A program made the translations under genes and the position numbers. This document shows positions 17,478 to 27,713 of a DNA stretch of 64,000 bases, piece by piece. The first letter of the stretch is position 1. The number at the start of each line of letters is the position of its first letter. The stretch is taken from positions 1 to 64,000 of the forward strand of contig JBEKVN010000007.1 of the NCBI GenBank assembly GCA_049513915.1, in the 5' to 3' direction. The notes below the pieces were generated by a model. That model was given only the letters and a program-made list of their open reading frames with translations. It did not search any database and was not told the DNA's origin. Source of the stretch: DATKJS01 sp049513915. GTDB lineage: Bacteria; Acidobacteriota; Aminicenantia; Aminicenantales; Saccharicenantaceae.

Positions 17478-20400
17478 TGGACGATCTTGACCCACCGGCC
17501 TTTGGAATTGGCGTGGACGGCCGCGTCATACATGGCCTCGACCGCCAGGCCGGGCTGGTAGTACCGGCCGGCATACGAGGCGTTGAGAACGATCAGGAAC
17601 GTTTTTTCCTGGCCCGCGGCGAGACTGAAGTAGGTAAAGACGCGGTCGTCGCGAATGTCCTGGTAATCGACGGTCGCCGCCGTCCCGGACTCGCCGCTGA
17701 ACCGCGGATTCTTGATCTGGCAGCCGGCGGCGACGAGGTGGGTCAGGACGAGGTTATTCATGTCCCGCTGGGTCGGGTTCTTGACGCGCACGTCGACCAC
17801 GAGGTCCTGGCCCTGGGTGAGTGTCGCGATGTCGACCGGATTCATTTTGAGGTCCCGATACGTGACCCCGATCGTGAGGTCGTTCCCCGACTCCGGCTCT
17901 TCACCGGCCGGGGGCATCCCGCGGCGGTAAATGTTCACGAAGAGCGCCGCCGCCGAGGTGTTGCTGAGCGTGAGGGTGCGGCCCTTGATCGGGAGGCCGG
18001 CGTAGACCTTTCTGTCGAAAGCCACGGCCGATTCGAAGTCCTTGGGGTTTTCGTTGTCCCAGGCGAGCCGGTAGCGGAAGGGCTGCATCTGGGAGGCCCC
18101 GTAGAAGGACGATAGGGCCATCAGGGCGAAGGACGTTTCGTGGGTGGACAACCAGATGTCCGACCCGACCACCTTCGTGATTTCATCGACCAGCGGTTTG
18201 GCCCTATCCGTCCGGCCCATCTGGGTCAAGCAACGGATGGCCAGGGCCTGGTCGCGGAACTCCGAGCCGAAGGTCCAATAATCGTCGCGGTAGCGGGCCA
18301 CCTTGAGGTCGGCCTTTTTCGTCAGGTCGGCCGCCGCGTCGGCCTGTCCGGCCACGTGGAAGGCCGCGGCCAGCTCGAGGGCCGCGATCCCGTTCAACCC
18401 CTCGACTTCCCTGAGCCTGTTCATGGCCCCGAGGTCGGGGTCCCGGGCCAAGGCCAGCGCGTAGAGGCGGAAGGCCTGCGTCAGCTGCTGCTGGGCATCG
18501 CCGGCCGTCCAGGAATTGGCCAGCATCTTCTCGTTGCCTTTCCAATTGTCGAGCATGGACGAGGAGACATGGTAGCCAAGCCGCGAGGCTTCGAGGAGGA
18601 ACCAGCCGGCGTAGGCGGTCACCCATTCGTGGGCAGCGTGGGCGCCCGGCCAATAGGAGAAGGCGCCGTTCGGCATCTGGAACTGGCCCAGCTTGTCGAT
18701 GGCCGCCTCGACGTGGCCTTGGATCTCTTTTAGCTGCTTTTCATCCAGCTTGACGACGTCCTTGAGATAAAGCTGGGGAAACGCGGCCGAAAGCGTTTGC
18801 TCGAGACAGCCGTGGGGATAGCGGATGAGAAAATCGAGCCTCTTTTCCAGGTTGAGCGGAGGCAGCAGGGAAGCTTCGACCGTGACAGTATTGGTGTTCT
18901 CGAGGCCGAAGGGCGTCACGGCCTGGCTCAGGGTCTGCCCGGGTTTGAGGTCCAGCCGTGTCGTCTGAGTAACCATGGGATTGGACCCGAGGACCGGGAC
19001 CGAGATCGTATCCTCGACACGCTCGGAGCCGCTCGCGACCCGGAAGCGGACTTCTCCCTGGCCCACGGAGCCCGCGGTCTTCAAGCTGAACGAGACAATC
19101 TGGTCGCCCGGCTGGGCGAAGGGCACGGTTTTCACATGTTCGCCGACGACCTCGAAGAAGTTATTCGTCTCGAGGCTGACCTCGACGTTCTTCAAGGCGG
19201 GGTTGGTCACGAAGACGGCGATGGGCATCACGATGTCTTCCCCGGGGCGGACGACGCGCGGCAGCGTGGGCAGGGCCATCAGGTCCCGCCGCACGAGAAC
19301 GGATTTCTCCGCCGACCCGAACGCCCCGTCGCGGCCGGCCACGGCCATCACCCGCACGGCGCCGAAATACTGCGGCATCTCGAATTCGTGGGACGCCGTC
19401 TCTCCCTCCTTGAGCCCGAAGGGCCCTTCGAACATCACGACGGGCGGGAAGCGCCGCGGCGCGCGGTCCTTCTCCTTGGCCGCGACTCCCTCGTCGCCGC
19501 CCAGGGCCAGAATTCTGCCGAGTTCGGCGCCGTAGGCCCCGACGACCTCGTCGAAGAGGTCCCAGGTCACGACGGCCAGGGCCTCCCGGTTATAAAAGTC
19601 TTTCCGGAGGTCCGGGGCCGAATAGCGCGTCAGCCCCAGGAGTCCTTCGTCCACGACGGCCAGCGTGTAGCTCATGGGCCGGCGGTTCTTCTCGCGGACC
19701 TGGACCTTGAACTTCTCCTTGGGCTTCAGCTCGTCGGCCACTTGGACCACGGGTTCGAGGCGCGTCGCGGGGTCGTCCACCAGGACCGGGATGACCCCAT
19801 ACAGGCGTATGGGAGTGTCGCTGACCTTGTCGCGGTGGGGTTGGACGAGCGTCACGTGGACATAGACGTTCGGCGTCATCTTGTCCGTCAGGGGAATCTC
19901 GAAACGGTTCTCCCCTTTCTGGGTCGACACCCACATCATGTCGAGGACGGAGGAACCGCTCTCGACGGAAACCAGGGCCCTGCCCTGGACGGCCTCCGGA
20001 AGGAAGATCACGGCTTTTTCGCCGACCTGGTAGCGGGCCTTGTCCGCGGTGAAGTTGAGCCGCGTCGCGCCCGCCCCCGCCTCTTCGCGGGAGCGGCCGG
20101 CCCAGCCGGGCCAGTCGACATAGAGGATCCGGCCCGCGGCGTGGCCGCTCACCGGGTCCTCGACGCGGATGAGGTAGCGGCCCCAGTCGGGATACTTAAT
20201 CTGGAACGTCCATTTGCCGGCGCCGCCGGGGGTCGAGACCTCGCCGCTCAGCAGGGGCCGGGTCTGCGTGCTCGAGATATACTGGGCGAGGGAGTCGCCG
20301 CTTTTGTCCCACCACCATTTCCATTCGATCTTGTAGAGCGAGACTTTGAGCTTCTCGCGGGACACGGGACGGCCCGTCGGGTCCACGGTCACGATGTCCA

Positions 20401-23002
20401 CGGCATGGTCGACGTCGGTCAGGACCATTCCCCGGGCCTCGTCGCCCTTGGGGGTCAGAATGCCGACATAGGAATCGTAGGGATGGAACGGCTGGGTGAA
20501 TGAATCGGTGCTGAAATCCCCGCTCTCTTCGAAGACGCGGGTGACGAAGGTCGCGTCGAGCCGGCCGGGGCTAAGTTGCTTGGGAGCGAAGTCCAGTTTC
20601 AGGCGCCCCCGGCCCTGCGCGTCGAGGATGCCCTTCCCGGAGACGGCCTCGCCGCCGGTGAAATCGCTGGCCGGGTCGTCGAAAGAGTAATTGGGATAGC
20701 GGTCGAACTTGGTCGGGCGGGGCGCCAGGCGCACGGTCACGTCGAACTTGAGGTTCGAGGCCGGGGCGCCGTGGAGCCACAGGGAGGTGACGGAGGCCTC
20801 GACGGGAAGGTCCTTGCGGGTCAGGAACTCGCGGCCCGTTTTGAAATCGATCTTGAGGCGGTTGGGGATCACCGTCTCGATCTTGAGCGTCTTGGTGAAC
20901 GTCAGGCCGCCCACGAGGACGCGGGCCTTCCAGTTGCCGGTGGGCGCGGCCTCGTCGGTCGGGACGCGGAACGCGTAAAACGGCTCGACGGCCTTCTCGG
21001 GCTTAAACGTTTGGACGAGCTGGCCCTGGGGAGAATAAATCTCCATGACCACGGGATGTCCCGCGGGCAGGACGCGCTCCCTGTCGAACAGGGCGAAGGT
21101 CAGATAGAGCGTGTCGCCCGGGCGCCAGACGCCCCGTTCGCCGTAGATGACGCCCTTGATCCCCTTCTGGACGGCCTCGCCGCCGACGTCGAAATGACTC
21201 AGCGGAAGGGCGCCGTCCCTGTTGACGCGGAGATAGCCGATGTCGCCGCCGGCCTGGGCCGAAACATAAAAGGCGCGCTCCGCGAGCTTGAACGCGGCGA
21301 ACCCGTTGCCGTCGGTCGACGTTTCGCCGAGGGGCTGGTTTTGGTAGTTGTAGGCCCGCACTCTCGCGCCGGACAGGGGCCGGGCCGTGCCGATGTCGGT
21401 GGCCACGACGTGGAGCGTCCCGTTTTCCTCGAGCTTGGCCACCAGGCCTACGTTGGAGGAGAGGAAATTCCGGCCGACGAGGGCCTGGGGGTTGCGGACG
21501 GGATTGAAGATGGGATTGTAATAGGCGTCATTGCAGGGATCGTTGCGGTGGGCCCAGCCGTCTTCGTTGTATTGGTAATTGTAGGTGAAATAGTCCCAGT
21601 TCGATTCCGCGGCGTCGTCCTTATTTTTCAAGGGCGGCTCGGGGACGACGGGCGTCGAACTCTCGGGGCACGGATAAGTCGAGTTCCCGCGGTTGAAGGA
21701 AAGGACGAGGCGGAAGAGGCTCCCCGGATTTTCCTGGAAAAGGGAGGTCACGTCGAGTTCGTAGCGCGTCCAACGGCTCGTGACCGCGGGGTCGTCGGAA
21801 AGCTCGATGGTCTTCCGCCAGAGAAAGCGCCCGACGCGGGTGAGCTCGGTCGACCCATCAAGGTCGTTGACCTGCAGGAACTGGGCCATGTTGTTGCCGT
21901 AGATCTGGAGGGCCGCCACCTGGATCGCCTTGAGGTTGACCGCCTCGATGGGGACGGTCAGCCGGTCCTTTTTCGGCAGGATGACGCCCTTGCCGACGAA
22001 GCGGACCTGGGGGCGTATGGATTCGAAGACGACTTGGCGCGACTCCGGGCGCGCCAGGCGGCGGTTCGCATAATTCCGGATCCCGGCAGAGACCGTCACC
22101 GGGACCGTCCCCACGAAGTCGCGGGTGGAATAGATCCTGATGACGTTCCCGTCGATTTCGAAGGTGACGGGCCGGTTTTCGATGCGGATCAACCCCTGGA
22201 GGTTCTGGTCCTTGGCCAGCGGGTCGGAAAACCTGAGGAGGACATGCCGCGTTTCCGCGAGGACCGCCTCGGCACTAAGGAGTTCGAATTGGCCGAGCGC
22301 GGGCACGTTGATGTCCCTGTAGCCCCGGTTATCGACCCGGATCGGCGCCCCGTCCCAATTCAGGCGGACCTGGGACGGGACTTCCCCGCGCTCGACGTTC
22401 TTGACCGTGAAATAATGGGTCAGCCCGGTTAGCGAATGGCTCCACTCCACGGTGAGTTTCTTGCCCTGCTGGCTCGCCTCGACGACTTTTTCGACGAAGG
22501 CGGGTTCCTCCACGTCCGAGGTATTGATCTGGCCTTTGAGGACCTGCATTTCAGGCTGAGCGGCGTCCTCGGATGTGAGCCCCAGGACCTGGATCTCCAT
22601 GTCCGGGCGGATGACGCTGAAGGTGAAAGGAAATGTATTGAACTCTTTGGGGAGTTTGAGGATGCGGCCGACCTCGAGGACGGCCTTGTATTCCTGGCCG
22701 GGTTTCAGTTCCTCCTTCGGGGTAAAGATGAGCTCCCGGAGGCTTCTCCACTCGGCTTTTCCGGTGATGGACGGGGAGAATTCGAGCAGGCCCTCCGCCG
22801 ACTGGCCGGGCGTCGCGGCGTTGCCGACGAAGAGGACCCGGATTTCGGACTTCCGGGAGATCTGCCCGTAGGTGAAGGCGCTGATATAGCGGTACCATTC
22901 TTTCTCCATCTCGGTCGCGGTCTTCTTCTTGGCCGGCTTGCAGGACAAGAGCCCGATGGCGCAGACGACGACGAGAACACAAGACAGAGTTTTCTTTGAC
23001 AT
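17474..23002 (-). CDS. bacterial alpha-2-macroglobulin lipoprotein
   Basis: This 1842-residue protein is a YfhM-type alpha-2-macroglobulin, a periplasmic protease trap thought to protect the envelope together with PBP1C. It starts with a lipoprotein signal (CAIGLLSCKP, lipobox LLSC). MG-type beta domains follow, with a bait-like region in the middle. The thioester motif CLEQ is at residues 1399-1402 (HGCLEQTLS), followed by the alpha/alpha toroid. The intact thioester indicates covalent trapping. It is translationally coupled to pbpC by a 4-nt overlap and has its own promoter at 23070-23098. Confidence 0.94.
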   Translation of the reverse strand: MSKKTLSCVLVVVCAIGLLSCKPAKKKTATEMEKEWYRYISAFTYGQISRKSEIRVLFVGNAATPGQSAEGLLEFSPSITGKAEWRSLRELIFTPKEELKPGQEYKAVLEVGRILKLPKEFNTFPFTFSVIRPDMEIQVLGLTSEDAAQPEMQVLKGQINTSDVEEPAFVEKVVEASQQGKKLTVEWSHSLTGLTHYFTVKNVERGEVPSQVRLNWDGAPIRVDNRGYRDINVPALGQFELLSAEAVLAETRHVLLRFSDPLAKDQNLQGLIRIENRPVTFEIDGNVIRIYSTRDFVGTVPVTVSAGIRNYANRRLARPESRQVVFESIRPQVRFVGKGVILPKKDRLTVPIEAVNLKAIQVAALQIYGNNMAQFLQVNDLDGSTELTRVGRFLWRKTIELSDDPAVTSRWTRYELDVTSLFQENPGSLFRLVLSFNRGNSTYPCPESSTPVVPEPPLKNKDDAAESNWDYFTYNYQYNEDGWAHRNDPCNDAYYNPIFNPVRNPQALVGRNFLSSNVGLVAKLEENGTLHVVATDIGTARPLSGARVRAYNYQNQPLGETSTDGNGFAAFKLAERAFYVSAQAGGDIGYLRVNRDGALPLSHFDVGGEAVQKGIKGVIYGERGVWRPGDTLYLTFALFDRERVLPAGHPVVMEIYSPQGQLVQTFKPEKAVEPFYAFRVPTDEAAPTGNWKARVLVGGLTFTKTLKIETVIPNRLKIDFKTGREFLTRKDLPVEASVTSLWLHGAPASNLKFDVTVRLAPRPTKFDRYPNYSFDDPASDFTGGEAVSGKGILDAQGRGRLKLDFAPKQLSPGRLDATFVTRVFEESGDFSTDSFTQPFHPYDSYVGILTPKGDEARGMVLTDVDHAVDIVTVDPTGRPVSREKLKVSLYKIEWKWWWDKSGDSLAQYISSTQTRPLLSGEVSTPGGAGKWTFQIKYPDWGRYLIRVEDPVSGHAAGRILYVDWPGWAGRSREEAGAGATRLNFTADKARYQVGEKAVIFLPEAVQGRALVSVESGSSVLDMMWVSTQKGENRFEIPLTDKMTPNVYVHVTLVQPHRDKVSDTPIRLYGVIPVLVDDPATRLEPVVQVADELKPKEKFKVQVREKNRRPMSYTLAVVDEGLLGLTRYSAPDLRKDFYNREALAVVTWDLFDEVVGAYGAELGRILALGGDEGVAAKEKDRAPRRFPPVVMFEGPFGLKEGETASHEFEMPQYFGAVRVMAVAGRDGAFGSAEKSVLVRRDLMALPTLPRVVRPGEDIVMPIAVFVTNPALKNVEVSLETNNFFEVVGEHVKTVPFAQPGDQIVSFSLKTAGSVGQGEVRFRVASGSERVEDTISVPVLGSNPMVTQTTRLDLKPGQTLSQAVTPFGLENTNTVTVEASLLPPLNLEKRLDFLIRYPHGCLEQTLSAAFPQLYLKDVVKLDEKQLKEIQGHVEAAIDKLGQFQMPNGAFSYWPGAHAAHEWVTAYAGWFLLEASRLGYHVSSSMLDNWKGNEKMLANSWTAGDAQQQLTQAFRLYALALARDPDLGAMNRLREVEGLNGIAALELAAAFHVAGQADAAADLTKKADLKVARYRDDYWTFGSEFRDQALAIRCLTQMGRTDRAKPLVDEITKVVGSDIWLSTHETSFALMALSSFYGASQMQPFRYRLAWDNENPKDFESAVAFDRKVYAGLPIKGRTLTLSNTSAAALFVNIYRRGMPPAGEEPESGNDLTIGVTYRDLKMNPVDIATLTQGQDLVVDVRVKNPTQRDMNNLVLTHLVAAGCQIKNPRFSGESGTAATVDYQDIRDDRVFTYFSLAAGQEKTFLIVLNASYAGRYYQPGLAVEAMYDAAVHANSKGRWVKIVQ

Positions 23003-23069
23003 GAGTCCTACCCCCTTCTATAGGTAAGGATTGGCGATGCCGGTCGGACCCCGGGTGCCCATTGCGCTC

Positions 23070-23098
23070 ATCCTATGCGGGGCGCCCAAGGAAGTCAA
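23070..23098 (-). promoter_or_regulatory. promoter of the alpha-2-macroglobulin/pbpC operon
   Basis: TTGACT (23098-23093) and TAGGAT (23075-23070) on the minus strand have a 17-bp spacer. The gene starts 67 bp downstream behind an AAGGGGG ribosome site. Confidence 0.65.
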
Positions 23099-23206
23099 GG
23101 GAGGCGGTCCTAAAAAAAAGGCCTTATATCGGAGTTTCCGAGTCTTTTTCTCCACCGCCTTTTTATAGTATGATGCTGTCGATTTAGCGGAGGCAGGAGC
23201 TTGCCC

Positions 23207-24592
23207 ATGAACACGAAAACCGGGACAAAGATCGCGGCGGACGAAGGCCTCAGCCGCCGGAATTTCCTCAGGACTTCAGCCACGGCGGGCCTGGGCCTGG
23301 CCTTCGCCGGAAGAGTCCTCGGCCAGGCGGCAGGCCCTCAGACCGCCAAGCCCTCCACGGCGAAAAATCCCGACGAACTACGCGTCGCCGTGATCGGGTG
23401 CGGCGCCCAGGGCCGGGTCCTCATCGAGTCCATCCTCCGGATCCCGTCCATCCGAATCGCGGCCATCTGCGACATCTGGTCCTACAGCCAGACCTACGCG
23501 GCCAATTACCTCAAGAAATACGGGCACATCGTCAGGGTCTACGAAGACTATCGCGACCTCCTGGCCAAGGAAAAAAACCTCCAGGCCGCGATCGTGGCCA
23601 CACCCGACTGGGTCCACGCCGAGCATGCCGACGCCTGCCTCCGGGCCGGGCTCCACGTCTACTGCGAGAAGGAGATGTCGAACTCGCTCGAGAAGGCGCA
23701 GTCCATGGTGCAGACCGCCCGGGAGACGAAAAAGCTCCTCCAGATCGGCCACCAGCGCCGCTCCAACCCGCGCTACATCCACGCCATCAACCGGCTCATC
23801 CACGAGAAAAACCTCCTCGGACGGGTGACGGCCGCCTACGCCCAGTGGAACCGGGCCAAGAGCGACCTCCTCGGCTGGCCCGAGAAATACGTAATCGACC
23901 AAGCCACGCTCGAAAAGTACGGCTACAGCTCGATGACCGAGTTCAGGAACTGGCGCCTCTACAAGAAATTCGGCGGCGGGCCGATGATCGACCTCGGCTC
24001 GCACCAGATCGACCTCTTCGGCTGGGTCTTCGGCACAAACCCCAAGTCGGTCGTGGCCTGCGGCGGCACGGACTACTACAAGAATTGGGAATGGTACGAC
24101 AACGTCATGGCCATCTACGAGTTCGACACCCCTCTCGGGGCCTCCCGGGCCTTCTACCAGGTCCAGACGACGACCCAGCACGGCGGCTTCTACGAAACGT
24201 TCATGGGCGAGAACGGCTCGCTCGTCCTCTCGGAGATCCCGACCAAGGGGAACTGGGCCCTCCGTGAACCCACGGCCCCGGAGTGGGATTCTCTGGCTAA
24301 GGCCGGTCTCCTGCAGTCGGAGACAACGCCTATTCAGAAGAGCGCCTCGAAGAATATCTTCGTCGACGTGCGGGTCACGGCCGAGGCGGGCCGGTGGCCG
24401 CTCCCCGTGGAGCTGGCCAAGCCGGCCCACCAGCCCCATCTCGAGAACTTCTTCGACGCCATCCGGCTGGGGACGCCCCTGACGTGCCCGGCGGACCTGG
24501 CCTACGAGTCGTGCGTGGCCGTCATCAAGGCCAACGAGGCCGTCAAGGCGCGCAAAATCACGGAATTCCGGCCGGAGCAGTTCAGAGCATGA
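23207..24592 (+). CDS. Tat-exported Gfo/Idh/MocA family oxidoreductase with EKE motif
   Basis: The protein has 461 residues from the ATG at 23207, which has AGGAG 7 bp upstream. A TTG two codons earlier is less likely. The Tat signal is SRRNFLRTSATAGLG and the Rossmann motif is VIGCGAQGRV. The usual EKP motif reads EKEMSNSL, keeping the lysine but losing the proline. The stop overlaps the start of a multiheme cytochrome c gene (ATGA), which suggests that electrons from sugar oxidation pass to that cytochrome. The substrate is unknown. Confidence 0.85.
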   Translation: MNTKTGTKIAADEGLSRRNFLRTSATAGLGLAFAGRVLGQAAGPQTAKPSTAKNPDELRVAVIGCGAQGRVLIESILRIPSIRIAAICDIWSYSQTYAANYLKKYGHIVRVYEDYRDLLAKEKNLQAAIVATPDWVHAEHADACLRAGLHVYCEKEMSNSLEKAQSMVQTARETKKLLQIGHQRRSNPRYIHAINRLIHEKNLLGRVTAAYAQWNRAKSDLLGWPEKYVIDQATLEKYGYSSMTEFRNWRLYKKFGGGPMIDLGSHQIDLFGWVFGTNPKSVVACGGTDYYKNWEWYDNVMAIYEFDTPLGASRAFYQVQTTTQHGGFYETFMGENGSLVLSEIPTKGNWALREPTAPEWDSLAKAGLLQSETTPIQKSASKNIFVDVRVTAEAGRWPLPVELAKPAHQPHLENFFDAIRLGTPLTCPADLAYESCVAVIKANEAVKARKITEFRPEQFRA

Positions 24593-26982
24593 GGGCCGCC
24601 GGACGAATCGCCCAGCCGATGCTCGGCATCCTGGTCCTGTTCTTCTTCTGCGCGGTTTCCTCCCGGGCATTTGGCGGACCCGCGGACCAGAAGCTCAAAC
24701 CATGGGACGGGAACCGGACGTCCCCGGCCCATTTCATCCCGCTCCGCGACGAAAACAATGAGCTTATTGTCCCTACCGACACGGACCCGATGCCGTATTC
24801 GGCCCGTTTTACGTGCGGCCCGTGCCACGACTACAAGACGGTCCAGGGCGGCTGGCACTTCGACGCCATGAAATCCGAGAAAAACGGCCGGCCTGGGGAA
24901 CCTTGGATCTGGCTTGACGCCAAGACGGGAACGGCCCTGCCCCTTTCCTACAGAAAATGGCCGGGCGCCTGGGACCCGAGGGTCGTGCGGCTCAATACGT
25001 GGGATTTCACTCTGCTCTTCGGCCGCCACATGCCGGGCGGCGGACCGGCCGAGCCGGGCGACCAGGACGTCTTCCCCGGCATGGACGCGCGCTGGAGCGT
25101 TTCCGGCAAAGCGGAGGTCAACTGCCTCGCCTGCCACAACAAATCCGGACGCCAGGACCCCAGCGAATGGGCCAAACAAATCCTCCGCGAAAATCTGCGC
25201 TGGGCGGCCACGGCCGCGGGCGGGATCGGGGAGGTCGGAGGGATGGCTTCGCGCCTCAAGGAAACCTGGGACGTTTATGACGGGCCAAACCTCGACGACC
25301 ACGAGTGGGCCGTCGCGCCGTCCGTTAAGTACAGGACGGTCGATTTCGACGGCAAGCACCGCTATTTCTTCGACGTCGCCTATCCTCCGGATGACAAGAA
25401 CTGCCTGGCCTGCCATTCCGTCTCCCCGGTGAAGGAAACGCTTGCGATGGCCGCGGGGGACGTCCATACGGCCAAGGGCATCAAGTGCGCCGAATGCCAT
25501 CGGAACGACCTGGGGCACGGCATGATCCGGGGTTACGAAGGCGAATCGCAAGACACCGGCAACCGGTCGGCCGATTCCTTCACCTGCCGGGGCTGCCACA
25601 TGGGCGAGAATCCGACCGGAGAGAAACTCGTCGTGCCCGGGCGGCTTGGCGCGCCGTATCCCAAGCATAAGGGGATCCCGCTGGTCCATTTCAGGACGCT
25701 CAGCTGCACGGTCTGCCATTCGGGGCCGCTTCCGGGCAAGGACTGGGCGCGGGTCCGGACCTCGCGGGCCAACCGGCTCGGGGTTTACGGCGTCGCCCAG
25801 TGGTCGACCGATCAGCCGGCGATTATCGAGCCCGTCTACATGAAGAACGGGCGGGGAAAGATAGAACCTCGGAGGCTCCTCTGGCCGGCCTTCTGGGCCC
25901 GGCTGGAAGGAAAAGAGATCGTTCCGCTCCGGCCCGGGGTCGTGGAAGCGGCGGCGGGCGATATTCTCAAGTGCGAAGAACGCGTCGCCGCGGTGCTCGC
26001 CGCCTTGGCCCCGGTCTGCGGCGAGAACGAGGTTCCCGCTCTGGCCGCGGGCGGCTGGCTTTTCGAGGTCAACGTCGACGGGGGGCTCGACGCCTCTCCC
26101 GTGGCCGCGGCGGAAAAGGCCGGCGGCAAGAATGGGGCGCAACCTCTCTGGGGTACAAAGAAGGATGGGGTCATAGCGTCGCTCATCCCCGACTTCGACC
26201 CCGCCGCGCCTGACAAGGACCCCGCGATCGAGCCCAGGATCCAATCCGTTCTCGAAAGCCTGGGTACGGTGGCCGGCGCTCCGGGCAAACCGGCCGTCGT
26301 AGTGAAAAAAACGCTTTACCAGATTACGGACGGCAATCTCGCGTCCGCCGGGGTTCCGGCGGAGCTAGGCGGCGCTTCCGGACCGGGGTGGCTGAAGGAC
26401 AACAAGCTCGAGCCCCTGGCCGCGGATTTTGATGTCCGGACGCTGGCGGCCAAGGCCGGGACCGAACAAACGCTGACCGAGGAGCAGGCCGGGCTTGTTC
26501 TCAAAGCCCTCGCCACGAAGGACGGGGGAGCTCAGGAGCCCACGAAAGACGCGGTTTCTCAATTTATTTATGTGTCCGGAGGGCTGGACTTCCGGCTGGA
26601 CAAGGACGGCAAGCTCACCTCCGAGGCCTCGGACACGGCAGCGGCGTCGGTGACCTGGCCTCTTGCCCACAATGTCCGCCCGGTCCAGCAATCCCTCGGT
26701 TGGAACGGCTGCACGGATTGCCACACGGCCGATTCCAAATTCTTCTTCAAAACGGCCAAGGGGACAGGCCCGTTGCTAACGAAGAACGTCGCCGCAAAAT
26801 CTGCCACCGCCTTCATGGGGGTCGGAGGTCTTTTCCACCGCGTCTTCGGGCTGACGTTTGCCGTCAGGCCCTTCTTCAAGATCGTCCTCGCCCTGACGAT
26901 CCTCGCGACCGGCGCGGTGCTGGTCGTCTTCTTCCTGGTCGTCGCCGGGAAGCTGGCCGGGCTCATCGAAAAGAGGTCATGA
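24589..26982 (+). CDS. seven-heme membrane-anchored cytochrome c
   Basis: The 797-residue protein has a signal peptide (MLGILVLFFFCAVSSRAFG) and seven CXXCH heme c motifs starting at residues 76, 179, 272, 300, 333, 373 and 708. A C-terminal membrane helix lies at about 764-787 (IVLALTILATGAVLVVFFLVV). The first six hemes cluster in the N-terminal half, then a 330-residue heme-free region separates the seventh near the membrane. It is translationally coupled on both sides by ATGA overlaps, to a Gfo oxidoreductase upstream and a membrane protein downstream. It probably carries electrons between a periplasmic partner and the quinone pool. The partner is not certain. Confidence 0.85.
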   Translation: MRAAGRIAQPMLGILVLFFFCAVSSRAFGGPADQKLKPWDGNRTSPAHFIPLRDENNELIVPTDTDPMPYSARFTCGPCHDYKTVQGGWHFDAMKSEKNGRPGEPWIWLDAKTGTALPLSYRKWPGAWDPRVVRLNTWDFTLLFGRHMPGGGPAEPGDQDVFPGMDARWSVSGKAEVNCLACHNKSGRQDPSEWAKQILRENLRWAATAAGGIGEVGGMASRLKETWDVYDGPNLDDHEWAVAPSVKYRTVDFDGKHRYFFDVAYPPDDKNCLACHSVSPVKETLAMAAGDVHTAKGIKCAECHRNDLGHGMIRGYEGESQDTGNRSADSFTCRGCHMGENPTGEKLVVPGRLGAPYPKHKGIPLVHFRTLSCTVCHSGPLPGKDWARVRTSRANRLGVYGVAQWSTDQPAIIEPVYMKNGRGKIEPRRLLWPAFWARLEGKEIVPLRPGVVEAAAGDILKCEERVAAVLAALAPVCGENEVPALAAGGWLFEVNVDGGLDASPVAAAEKAGGKNGAQPLWGTKKDGVIASLIPDFDPAAPDKDPAIEPRIQSVLESLGTVAGAPGKPAVVVKKTLYQITDGNLASAGVPAELGGASGPGWLKDNKLEPLAADFDVRTLAAKAGTEQTLTEEQAGLVLKALATKDGGAQEPTKDAVSQFIYVSGGLDFRLDKDGKLTSEASDTAAASVTWPLAHNVRPVQQSLGWNGCTDCHTADSKFFFKTAKGTGPLLTKNVAAKSATAFMGVGGLFHRVFGLTFAVRPFFKIVLALTILATGAVLVVFFLVVAGKLAGLIEKRS

Positions 26983-27677
26983 CCATGTTCGCCATCATCA
27001 CGATCCTCGCTCTCCTGGTCACGGGGCTCGGGCTGGCTTACCGCCGCTTCAGAATTCAGCACCCGTCGGCGGAGGGGACGATTCTCTACGCCGCGATCAT
27101 CCGCGACTTTACGCGGTGGTTGGGCCAGAGAACTCCGGAAATCCTGTCGAAGCCGGCCCCGGCAGGCTGGCCGGCCTGGATCAAGGGCTTCCGGCTGTGG
27201 CGTCTTCCGCTCTTCGAGAAATGGCTCCTCATCGGCGTCTATGGAAGCTTCCTCTACCTCGCGGCCAGCGGGTTTTTCTTCGCCATATTCATCAGGCGCG
27301 GGCTTTACGGATATCCGCTGGTTCTCCACGTCCTGGCCGGGGCGCTTTTCGCGGTCTGCCTGACCCTGATCGCGTTCCTTCGGGCGCGGCGCTTTACATT
27401 CAACCCCGGGCCGTTCACCCTTCCGGGGGACCTGGACGCCGTCAGGAGATTTAGAATCCCGTGGGGGGCTCAGGACTGGGCCAAGGGGTTCTTCTGGCTG
27501 TTCCTCGTGGCCGGCTTCTCGCTGGCCGCCTCGGCCCTTCTGCCGATGCTGCCGTGGTTTCCCTACAAGGGCCAGGTCATTCTCTTCGGGTGGCACCGCT
27601 GGAGCGCGCTGATTTCGCTCATCGCGGCCATCGTCTTCGTGGACCTCGAGCTCTTCAGGCCGCGGCCGGAGACTTGA
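26979..27677 (+). CDS. cytochrome b-like membrane subunit
   Basis: The protein has 232 residues and about five predicted membrane helices, including MFAIITILALLVTGLGLAY, WLLIGVYGSFLYLAASGFFF and WSALISLIAAIVFVD. Histidines in the helices (VLHVLAGALF and GWHRWSALI) could bind heme b, as in membrane anchors of multiheme cytochrome complexes. Its ATG overlaps the stop of the cytochrome c gene. It likely links that cytochrome to the quinone pool. The assignment rests on topology and context rather than a recognised family signature. Confidence 0.65.
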   Translation: MTMFAIITILALLVTGLGLAYRRFRIQHPSAEGTILYAAIIRDFTRWLGQRTPEILSKPAPAGWPAWIKGFRLWRLPLFEKWLLIGVYGSFLYLAASGFFFAIFIRRGLYGYPLVLHVLAGALFAVCLTLIAFLRARRFTFNPGPFTLPGDLDAVRRFRIPWGAQDWAKGFFWLFLVAGFSLAASALLPMLPWFPYKGQVILFGWHRWSALISLIAAIVFVDLELFRPRPET

Positions 27678-27713
27678 GTTCCCGACGCATTAGTTTCCAG
27701 AGGAGGAAACGAA

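Noticed and set aside
26157..26180. GGATGGGGTCAT inside the cytochrome gene, similar to the GGGGTCAAATC palindrome
   Set aside because: It is part of an in-frame coding segment and lacks the AAATCT part and any pairing arm.
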